Below, piece by piece: positions 1-5,057 of a DNA stretch of 6,037 bases (position 1 is its first letter; every line of letters starts with the position of its first letter). Source of the stretch: CBDVBL01 sp965555375 (GTDB taxonomy: Bacteria > Zixibacteria > MSB-5A5 > UBA10806); assembly GCA_965555375.1 (NCBI GenBank), contig CBEWDL010000174.1, positions 1 through 6,037 on the forward strand. The letters are read 5' to 3'. The notes beneath the pieces are model-generated. The model was not told where the DNA came from. It made no database searches and worked only from the letters and a program-made list of their open reading frames with translations. The translations under genes were made by a program, and so were the position numbers.

Positions 1-1
1 G

Positions 2-361
2 AAGAGATCATCGGCAGATGCCACTGCCAGCGGGGCCGACTTAACCAAATCTTCCAGTAAGTCCTGCGCTTCCAGGGCAGACATCACTGCGGCTGTGGCC
101 AAAGGCAAGCAGTCAGATATGGACAATTTGAAAACGTCGAGCCCGTCTGCGACAAAAGCTGAGAAGGCAACAGTCAAGAACGCGGACGAGAAGAGCGCTT
201 TCTGTCCGGCATCCCTTTCCCGCCCTACGCCGTGTGTGAAGCAGGCAGGAGAAGCTGAGATCAAGAAGTCCTCGGTTTCCACGGATTCTAAAGCCGATCT
301 GAATAAGATGGCGTCAACATCGGATAAGGTTGTGCCGGAGGCAAACACCCTCAAAGAATAA
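2..361 (+). CDS. Low-complexity Ser/Ala/Lys-rich protein, 3' end only
   Basis: The frame is open from the left edge to a TAA at 359-361, so only the last 119 residues are visible and the true start lies upstream. The visible part is dominated by Ser, Ala, Lys and Thr, with scattered Asp/Glu and three Cys. It has no hydrophobic stretch long enough for a membrane segment and no recognisable fold, which suggests a disordered, highly charged tail. Such tails occur in histone-H1-like proteins and as C-terminal extensions of nucleic-acid-binding enzymes, but nothing here identifies the protein. A GTG at 95 could be read as a start, but it lacks an SD and the same composition continues upstream of it. 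An 8-bp inverted repeat surrounds the stop codon. I am fairly sure the frame is coding because it is long and open, but the function is unknown. Confidence 0.55.
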   Translation, partial: KRSSADATASGADLTKSSSKSCASRADITAAVAKGKQSDMDNLKTSSPSATKAEKATVKNADEKSAFCPASLSRPTPCVKQAGEAEIKKSSVSTDSKADLNKMASTSDKVVPEANTLKE

Positions 362-372
362 GGTTTTGAGGG
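348..372 (+). terminator. Hairpin straddling the stop codon of the first gene
   Basis: CCCTCAAA at 348-355 pairs perfectly with TTTGAGGG at 365-372, leaving a 9-nt loop that contains most of the TAA stop region (359-361). No T-run follows, so this is not a classical intrinsic terminator. It may act as a pause, an mRNA 3'-end structure or a non-canonical terminator. Two other genes in the window have comparable hairpins at the stop codon. Confidence 0.3.
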
Positions 373-452
373 GACCAAGATTGCAGAGACAATTGACCTG
401 AAATCGAAGTAGTTTTGAAACGTATGAAGAATCAATTACAAAGGAGACGATG

Positions 453-929
453 ATGAAAATTTCTGCCTTTATACTTTCAGCATTATTCTTGGTCGCTGGA
501 TCGCAGGCGGCGGATGAGGAAGCCTGGTTCGACATGGAAAACTGCGCTATTTGTAAACCGCTTCTGGAGCAGGATCCCCATCTCATGCATCACATGACCT
601 GGAAGCATCACAACATCTCGGACGGCCTGGTATCGGTTACCGTGATCGATCCGGAGTACCTATCTTCGTATGAGAAGGCCAGCGAGAAGATGAACGCCGT
701 CATCGAACGGATGCAGGCAGGCGAGGAGACCTATACCTGTAATATGTGCACTGAGTTGGGCGCTATTTTCCAGACGGGTGTCACTATGGAATCGGTAAAG
801 TCGGATAATGTGAGGGTGGGGATCACGACCTCCGACAATCCGGCAATGGTCAAAAGAATGCAAGCCTGGGGAGCTCGCACCAACAAGGAGATGCTGGCCA
901 CGATGGAGATGGAAAAGGCAAGCAAATAA
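453..929 (+). CDS. Exported small protein with two CxxC pairs and a His cluster
   Basis: This 158-residue protein begins with a typical Sec signal peptide: Lys2, a hydrophobic core over residues 4-15 and a likely cleavage site after Ala19 (SQA|AD). The mature part has two CxxC pairs, C31/C34 and C96/C99, and five His at 43, 46, 47, 52 and 53, together with 13 Met overall. This pattern fits a periplasmic or extracytoplasmic metal-binding protein, or one with redox or structural disulfides. I do not recognise a named family. ATG codons at 450 and 453 are both in frame. I chose 453 because AAGGAG at 441-446 is then 6 nt away, against 3 nt for 450. The gene stands alone and ends in two successive hairpins, the second a strong terminator. 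No convincing promoter is visible in 362-440. Metal binding is inference from residue content only. Confidence 0.8.
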   Translation: MKISAFILSALFLVAGSQAADEEAWFDMENCAICKPLLEQDPHLMHHMTWKHHNISDGLVSVTVIDPEYLSSYEKASEKMNAVIERMQAGEETYTCNMCTELGAIFQTGVTMESVKSDNVRVGITTSDNPAMVKRMQAWGARTNKEMLATMEMEKASK

Positions 930-955
930 TTTCATATTAGAGATTATTGGCTTTT
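920..955 (+). terminator. A/T-rich hairpin across the stop codon, first of two in tandem
   Basis: Bases 920-930 pair with 943-953 over 11 positions with a single mismatch (A924/G949) and a 12-nt loop. The TAA stop at 927-929 lies inside the left arm. The right arm ends in a short T-run (952-955). The stem is mostly A/T, so it is weaker than the G/C-rich terminator that follows and may be auxiliary. Confidence 0.35.
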
Positions 956-963
956 CACAGACG

Positions 964-994
964 TGCCCTCCGCCAGAAAGGTGGAGGGCATTTT
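964..994 (+). terminator. Rho-independent terminator
   Basis: TGCCCTCCGCC at 964-974 pairs with GGTGGAGGGCA at 980-990 over 11 bp, including one G-U wobble. The loop is AGAAA and TTTT follows immediately (991-994). This is a classical intrinsic terminator 35 nt after the stop codon of the exported CxxC protein. It isolates that gene from the phospholipase gene downstream, which has its own promoter. Confidence 0.85.
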
Positions 995-1076
995 GGTGCG
1001 AGTAGTAGGCCTTTCAGTGAAAAATGGCGTCCGGAGGTGTGTAGCAACAGATAGATTACTTCCGAGCCATTCAAAT

Positions 1077-1105
1077 TTGAGTTGTAATAAGAGGAGATAT
1101 ATAAT
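1077..1105 (+). promoter_or_regulatory. Sigma70-type promoter of the phospholipase gene (near-leaderless)
   Basis: A -35 element TTGAGT (1077-1082; 4 of 6 consensus, with an intact TTGA) and a perfect -10 TATAAT (1100-1105) are separated by exactly 17 bp. Transcription should start near 1112, about 5 nt before the GTG at 1117, so the mRNA would be almost leaderless. The GAGGAG at 1091-1096 looks like an SD but lies inside the promoter spacer and 20 nt from the start codon, so it is unlikely to be in the transcript. Confidence 0.6.
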
Positions 1106-1116
1106 AAACAGCCTCG

Positions 1117-2040
1117 GTGGCAGGCTACAGATACAACCTGGCGCTCGTACTGGGAGGGGGAGGCGCCAGGGCATTGGCTCATATCGGGGTTATTCGTATT
1201 TTGCAAAGGGAGGGTATCAGGCCCGATCTGATCGTGGGAACGTCGATGGGCGCTGTAGTCGGCGGCATGTATGCCCAGATCGGGGATATAGACAAAGTCG
1301 AGAGAAAAATCCTGTCATTCATCGATACTTTCGGTGTCAAGGCTAAATGGTTGAATTTTCTGGGGGAGTTCGACGATAAAGACAGGCACGATATGTTTCG
1401 CGATATCGCCTACTATATCAAAAAACGGTTTGCCGGTTTGAAGACTCTGACCAGAATTTCCCTTGAAGATAAAAAGATCCTCTATGATCCGTTAAGCAGA
1501 TTTTTTTCAGACGATCTCATTGAAAACTGCAAGATTCCGTTTGCGGCTGTGGCTCTCGATATCAAAAATGGGTCTATGGAAGTGCTCAACAAGGGCTCGA
1601 TCATAGAATCTGTATATGCCTCCGCTGCTGTTCAAGGGGTTTTTCCTCCTGTTAATTATCGGGATATGTTGTTATGCGATGGCGGCCCCATAGCGATGGT
1701 TCCCGTGGAAGCGGCCAAAATTCTCGGGGCCAGGCATATTATTGCGGTGGATGTTTCTCCCGATATAAAGGAGAAAACCGAATTCTCTTCAGGCCTGGAG
1801 ATCATCCTCAGAGCCGATAGCATCAGTCAGGATCGCCTTCGTAGAATCGATCAGAGGATGGCCGACGCAGTTATCGCCCCCCGGGTTCATACGGTTCATT
1901 GGGCTAATTTCACCAGGATGAAGTACTGCATAAAACGCGGTGAATCGGCCGCGGAGCAATCTTTAAGTATGATTAGAGATTTAACTACCGTAAGGCCCTG
2001 GTGGAAAAAGTTTAAGTTTTTCGGGAAACGATCTATTTGA
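1117..2040 (+). CDS. Patatin-like phospholipase, RssA/NTE type
   Basis: This 307-residue lipid acyl hydrolase has the full patatin signature. The oxyanion-hole loop GGGGAR is at residues 13-18, the nucleophile elbow GTSMG at 41-45 with catalytic Ser43, and the Asp of the dyad in the DGG motif at Asp188. Length and order match the bacterial RssA group (about 300 residues). The C-terminal part carries the usual segment beginning IIAVDVSP and a late GESAAEQ helix. There is no signal peptide, so it probably acts in the cytoplasm or at the inner face of the membrane on phospholipids or lysophospholipids; the substrate cannot be read from sequence. GTG at 1117 is chosen because an in-frame TAA at 1105-1107 leaves no other start before the glycine loop. 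No close SD exists, consistent with the promoter placing the mRNA 5' end next to this codon. No neighbour suggests a pathway. Confidence 0.92.
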   Translation: MAGYRYNLALVLGGGGARALAHIGVIRILQREGIRPDLIVGTSMGAVVGGMYAQIGDIDKVERKILSFIDTFGVKAKWLNFLGEFDDKDRHDMFRDIAYYIKKRFAGLKTLTRISLEDKKILYDPLSRFFSDDLIENCKIPFAAVALDIKNGSMEVLNKGSIIESVYASAAVQGVFPPVNYRDMLLCDGGPIAMVPVEAAKILGARHIIAVDVSPDIKEKTEFSSGLEIILRADSISQDRLRRIDQRMADAVIAPRVHTVHWANFTRMKYCIKRGESAAEQSLSMIRDLTTVRPWWKKFKFFGKRSI

Positions 2041-2210
2041 ACTGAAGGGAATAGCGTTGCCGCCTTTTGTTTCTGTTCGGCTGTTCCGTTCGCGGCAGAG
2101 ATAAGAGGCCAGATAATCTATTCTAACGATGCCTCGGTAGGTTATATAATATTTGCCGGTCCCGTTGAGAGCGCCGGGTATTAAGATATATATAAGCTGT
2201 TTGCTATCGG

Positions 2211-2378
2211 TTAAAATTCCTCCTCGAATTCCTCGTCGAAGTTATCCTCGTTTTCCATATCGTCGGCGCTATAGGTTTCCTCGGTGTGGGCGTCAGCACA
2301 ATCCCTGCTGCAATAAATTCTCCCATCGCGACGATATGGTTTGCCGTTGAACTCAATGCTGCAGAAGGCGCATTCCAT
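2211..2378 (-). CDS. Small treble-clef-like zinc-finger protein with acidic tail
   Basis: On the minus strand an ATG at 2378-2376 opens a 55-residue frame ending in TAA (2213-2211). It is preceded by a strong SD, AGGAGG, about 5 nt upstream. Residues 3-27 hold four Cys as C3-x2-C6-x16-C23-x3-C27, a spacing close to small treble-clef fingers such as YacG and TRASH-type domains. Residues 33-55 are an acidic tail, 13 of 23 positions Asp or Glu, ending in FEEEF. The characteristic YacG helix motif after the last Cys pair is absent, so I do not call it YacG. Zinc binding is likely; a role in binding nucleic acid or protein is only inferred. The gene is convergent with the phospholipase gene, 170 nt away. 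No clear promoter or terminator is visible. It is easily missed because longer spurious frames cover it on both strands. Confidence 0.75.
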   Translation of the reverse strand: MECAFCSIEFNGKPYRRDGRIYCSRDCADAHTEETYSADDMENEDNFDEEFEEEF

Positions 2379-2895
2379 AGAATCCTCCTAAAGGACTTCT
2401 CGTTTAAACCGAATCTCAGGAAACCACCGGACGATTCCGAGATATCCCGACAACTTATCATAATGGTTTTCGTCATAAGATGATAATGATTTACTTTTTG
2501 AGACGATAAATTTCATGCTATTGAGCCGGTGGCCATATCGTTTCATACGCATAATATAGTCCTGCCCGGTGAAATATTTCTAATATCAGGAGAATCATAC
2601 GCCGTCAGGCCAGGCGGCCGGTTAATGAATCGAGAGCCCAAAATCCTGGTATCCATAAAATCCCGGTTTTCAATGGCGGGAATTAGCCGGACAGATGGAA
2701 AATGTCAATATTTTTTTGCAGGATTTCGCATTTTTTAAATCCATGTGATTATCTTTATAATGACACTTTTAGAGATCTATAATCCTCCATCGGTTGATAG
2801 AATACCGCCTGGATGGGCAGTAAAGCCCTGTTAAGAATTACCGGGGTTCGCCGAATAATTTATAAGAAGCGGCTTATTGAAGAAAGGATAGTCGA
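2379..2895. other. 517-nt intergenic stretch between divergent genes
   Basis: No coding frame here has good support. The stretch lies between the starts of the minus-strand zinc-finger gene and the plus-strand PH/zinc-ribbon gene, so it should hold control regions for both. It contains T-runs (2711-2717, 2731-2736), two TATAAT boxes on the + strand (2756-2761 and 2778-2783), and weak inverted repeats such as GGATTT/AAATCC (2721-2726/2737-2742) and GGGC/GCCC around 2816-2829. I see no tRNA, riboswitch or terminator that I could name. Confidence 0.5.
2734..2761 (+). promoter_or_regulatory. Possible promoter of the PH/zinc-ribbon gene
   Basis: TTTAAA (2734-2739; 4 of 6) and a perfect TATAAT (2756-2761) are 16 bp apart. 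A second TATAAT follows at 2778-2783 but has only a poor -35 match. Either would give a leader of roughly 100-130 nt before the TTG start at 2896. Confidence 0.35.
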
Positions 2896-3345
2896 TTGAA
2901 CCCGTATGAAATTGTCCTGAAACTGATTCCCGATGAGGAAGAGGTATATGATCTGGGCGAGATCCGCGGACGGTGCGGCGGCAGAAGGTCGGTCCTGGTC
3001 CCGACCACAAGAAGGTTGATGGTTTGCAGGGTCGGTCTATTCGGTTTCAAAAAAGAGATCGACGATTATTCCTGGGGGAAATTCAATCATATCAGGATCA
3101 GCGAAGGCTGGGGTTCCACCACCCTGGAACTGAAATTCCGCAGGAAAGAGGTAACTCTGAAATTTGAGGGAACGGGCAAAGACGATTTCCGCAGGCTCTA
3201 TAAGCGCATACGCGAACGGATTACCAAATATGACGATAAATATCAGATTTCTTTCAGGATCTGCCGCCAATGCGGTGAGACCGTCAACTATGTCGCAAAA
3301 AAATGCCCCCATTGCGGGCAGGAATTTAAACTGCCAGAAAATTAG
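2896..3345 (+). CDS. Bacterial PH-like domain protein with C-terminal zinc ribbon
   Basis: The 149-residue product has two parts. Residues about 1-112 resemble the small bacterial PH-like domains of the YokE/bPH type: an R-G-R segment leading to the strand VLVPTTRRLMVCR, then the FGFKKEIDDYSW and IRISEGWGSTTLEL strands, and a closing helix rich in Arg (FRRLYKRIRERI). Residues 121-143 form a zinc ribbon with C123-x2-C126-x10-C137-x2-C140. No signal peptide or membrane segment is present, so it is probably cytoplasmic. Function is unknown; PH-like domains often mediate protein or membrane contact and zinc ribbons are common adaptors. The TTG start at 2896 is supported by AAAGGA at 2883-2888, 7 nt away, and no in-frame ATG occurs until residue 42, inside the domain. 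An inverted repeat surrounds the stop codon. Confidence 0.82.
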   Translation: MNPYEIVLKLIPDEEEVYDLGEIRGRCGGRRSVLVPTTRRLMVCRVGLFGFKKEIDDYSWGKFNHIRISEGWGSTTLELKFRRKEVTLKFEGTGKDDFRRLYKRIRERITKYDDKYQISFRICRQCGETVNYVAKKCPHCGQEFKLPEN

Positions 3346-3364
3346 CTCTTTTTTGATCTGGCAG
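3331..3364 (+). terminator. Hairpin straddling the stop codon of the PH/zinc-ribbon gene
   Basis: CTGCCAGA (3331-3338) pairs perfectly with TCTGGCAG (3357-3364). The 18-nt loop holds the TAG stop (3343-3345) and a run of six T (3349-3354). Because the T-run is inside the loop rather than after the stem, this is not a textbook terminator, but it is the only obvious 3'-end structure for this gene. Confidence 0.35.
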
Positions 3365-3494
3365 CCAGGTTTACTATATCAAATCGAAATATCAGCATCA
3401 TGGCCTCCCCATTTGGGAGTAACAGGAAAAACCTATGACACCTCATTGGATCTGTAATATATAAGGTACCCGGAGTCACACAGACAATCCATTG

Positions 3495-3523
3495 TTGACG
3501 CCCTTTAAGGCTGAAGATATAAT
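3495..3523 (+). promoter_or_regulatory. Strong sigma70-type promoter giving a leaderless mRNA
   Basis: TTGACG (3495-3500; 5 of 6) and a perfect TATAAT (3518-3523) are separated by the optimal 17 bp. The predicted transcription start, about 7 nt after the -10 box, falls at 3530-3531, directly at the ATG at 3532. No SD-like sequence lies before that ATG, so promoter and start codon together indicate leaderless translation. Confidence 0.8.
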
Positions 3524-3531
3524 TTTAGCTT

Positions 3532-4755
3532 ATGAAAAAGCGTCTTAATCCGTCGGTTTTCGATTTGCCGGTGCAGGAGATCAGGCGGGGATATCGCTCG
3601 GCGGTTTATTTCTGGCGGGCCAAGCGGATCCTCGAAAAGGATAACAAGCATCCCCATATTACCCATCAGATATTCCAGAAGAGGGATAATGTCGTTATAT
3701 GCGGCACCGACGAGGCAATTGCAATCCTCAAATGCGCCACCGGACATTACTCTGACAACGAAAAAGCTTATAAGCTGTTCGATAACTATATAGAGCTTAA
3801 ACAGAAGATCCGGCGGGTTCATTATGAGCAAGATTATGATTCCTGTCTGAAGATGACCGCCGAGAAGATGGATATATCGCGAAAGCTCGATGACCTCTGG
3901 GTGAACAAATTTCGCGAGATTGAGGTTTATTCCCTGTATGACGGCGATCCTGTGTCCGCCTGGGAGACGACCATGCTGATTGAAGGCGATTATTCGCTTT
4001 TCGCTCACTTGGAATCGCTCTACCTGGGTGTGCTGGCCCGGCGGACGAAAATCGCTACCAACACTCACGATGTCGTGCAGGCGTCGGGAGGCAAGCAGGT
4101 CCTATTCTTCGCCGACCGTTTCGATCACTTCGCTGCCCAGGGGGGCGACGGTTACGCCTCGCATATCGGGGGAGCCAGGGGGGTTGCCACCGATGCCATG
4201 GCGGCCTGGTTTGGAGAGAGAGGGCTGGGAACCATCCCGCACGCCCTGATGGTCGCCTATGGCGGCGATACGGCCCTGGCCACGGAGAAATTTCACCAGC
4301 ATATACCCGGGGTAAATACGATTGCCCTGGTCGATTTCGATAATGACTGTGTGAACACATCGCTGGAGGCGGCCAGACGCTTAGGAGACAGGCTCTGGGG
4401 AGTACGGCTCGATACGGCCGAACGGCTGATCGATAAATCGCTCCAGGACGATACCGATCTGCCAGCCGATGAGAAGTACGGCGTGGTTCCGAGGTTGGTC
4501 GAGAAGGTCCGGATGGCGCTCGATTCGGAGGGGTTCGGCCATGTCAGGATAATCGTCTCCGGCGGCTTCAACCCCGAACGGATCGCCCGCTTCGAGAAGA
4601 TGGGGGTGCCGGTGGATATATATGCCGTGGGAAGCTGGATTCTCTCCGGCCGGTTCGACTACACCGCCGACGCCGTCCGCCTAGATGGAAAACCGCTGGC
4701 CAAAGTGGGCCGGGAATACCGGCCAAATCCGACGCTGCAGAGAGTGGAGGGATAG
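3532..4755 (+). CDS. pncB: Nicotinate phosphoribosyltransferase
   Basis: This 407-residue enzyme joins nicotinate to PRPP, forming nicotinate mononucleotide in the Preiss-Handler NAD salvage pathway; it acts in the cytoplasm. The N-terminal part contains the ALYDGD-like segment (YSLYDGDPVSAWE, 133-145) and the IEGDYSLFAHLESLYLG stretch. The barrel follows with RRTKIATN (170-177), HIGGARGVATDA (211-222), GLGTIPHALM (231-240), ALVDFDND (265-272), GVRLDT (290-295), VSGGFNPERI (342-351) and DIYAVGSWI (362-370), and ends in KVGREYRPNP. These segments match, from memory, the roughly 400-residue NAPRTase subfamily found in several deep-branching bacteria. I used the ATG at 3532: there is no SD, but a near-perfect promoter puts the mRNA 5' end there. 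G+C is uneven, about 45% in 3721-3780 and 70% in 4141-4200. No other NAD gene is in the window. Confidence 0.95.
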   Translation: MKKRLNPSVFDLPVQEIRRGYRSAVYFWRAKRILEKDNKHPHITHQIFQKRDNVVICGTDEAIAILKCATGHYSDNEKAYKLFDNYIELKQKIRRVHYEQDYDSCLKMTAEKMDISRKLDDLWVNKFREIEVYSLYDGDPVSAWETTMLIEGDYSLFAHLESLYLGVLARRTKIATNTHDVVQASGGKQVLFFADRFDHFAAQGGDGYASHIGGARGVATDAMAAWFGERGLGTIPHALMVAYGGDTALATEKFHQHIPGVNTIALVDFDNDCVNTSLEAARRLGDRLWGVRLDTAERLIDKSLQDDTDLPADEKYGVVPRLVEKVRMALDSEGFGHVRIIVSGGFNPERIARFEKMGVPVDIYAVGSWILSGRFDYTADAVRLDGKPLAKVGREYRPNPTLQRVEG

Positions 4756-4814
4756 ATATTAATGGCAACATCGATCCTTAAAGAAAATTGTGGCAATTGT
4801 GAAAGGAGAATATA

Positions 4815-4820
4815 TATAAT
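4815..4820 (+). promoter_or_regulatory. TATAAT box, possible -10 of the nuclease gene pair
   Basis: A perfect TATAAT sits within an A/T run after AGGAGA. No good -35 lies at 16-18 bp (only 3 of 6 at best). If used, transcription would begin near 4827, upstream of the SD and ATG of the small gene at 4854. The same AGGAGA-plus-TATATAAT arrangement occurs in the phospholipase promoter. Confidence 0.3.
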
Positions 4821-4853
4821 GTAAGGGGATTGGAATATATGGAGGAACAATAT

Positions 4854-5057
4854 ATGACATCGATAAGAACTGAAGACCTAATTTTCTGCATTGCCAAACA
4901 GGACCTGCAAGACTTTGCCATCAACATACTTGACAGGAGGCTCAGTAGCGATGAAATAGAGCTAATGGAATGGGCAATCTCCCGAGAATTCCGTCATTGT
5001 CCGAGCTGGTTAGAGGAACGCATATTTGAGGAGTTTGGGACTGAAAATGCCGGCTGA
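4854..5057 (+). CDS. Unrecognised 67-residue protein upstream of HNH nuclease
   Basis: I do not recognise this family. The product is short, soluble in appearance and probably helical, with 16 Asp/Glu and two Cys (12 and 49). The most distinctive stretch is LSSDEIELMEWAI followed by a CPSWLEE segment. No DNA-binding motif, signal peptide or membrane helix is evident. ATG at 4854 has the best SD, GGAGG at 4841-4845, 8 nt away. In-frame alternatives are ATG 4839 and TTG 4830. The gene overlaps the next one by 11 nt, so translation is probably coupled and the two products may act together, for example as regulator, inhibitor or subunit of the nuclease. That role is inference from gene order alone. 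Its sequence is more A+T-rich than the preceding NAD-salvage gene. Confidence 0.65.
   Translation: MTSIRTEDLIFCIAKQDLQDFAINILDRRLSSDEIELMEWAISREFRHCPSWLEERIFEEFGTENAG

Noticed and set aside
963..1346. 127-residue frame overlapping the phospholipase start
   Set aside because: It runs through the terminator and then through the phospholipase gene in another frame. It has no SD and its sequence is an out-of-frame, Arg/Gly-rich translation.
2145..2150. TATAAT box in the convergent intergenic region
   Set aside because: No acceptable -35 at 16-18 bp and no plus-strand gene follows.
2153..2350. 65-residue plus-strand frame rich in Arg and Pro
   Set aside because: Antisense to the zinc-finger gene, TTG start without SD, composition of a shadow frame.
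2204..2476. 90-residue minus-strand frame over the zinc-finger gene
   Set aside because: It reads the zinc-finger gene in a shifted frame. The SD and Cys pattern belong to the 55-residue frame starting at 2378.
2388..2552. 54-residue minus-strand frame ending inside the SD of the zinc-finger gene
   Set aside because: It has an ATG and a weak AGGA upstream and could be coupled to the zinc-finger gene, but the sequence is featureless and lies in an A/T-rich intergenic stretch. A conservation test would be needed before calling it.
2529..2738. 69-residue plus-strand frame with GTG start
   Set aside because: No SD before the GTG, ends just after T-runs, and no recognisable protein features.
4819..4824. 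ATGTAA start-stop element after AAGGAG
   Set aside because: It looks like a minimal upstream frame, but the ATG overlaps the TATAAT box and is more simply explained as promoter sequence or the end of the 20-codon frame.
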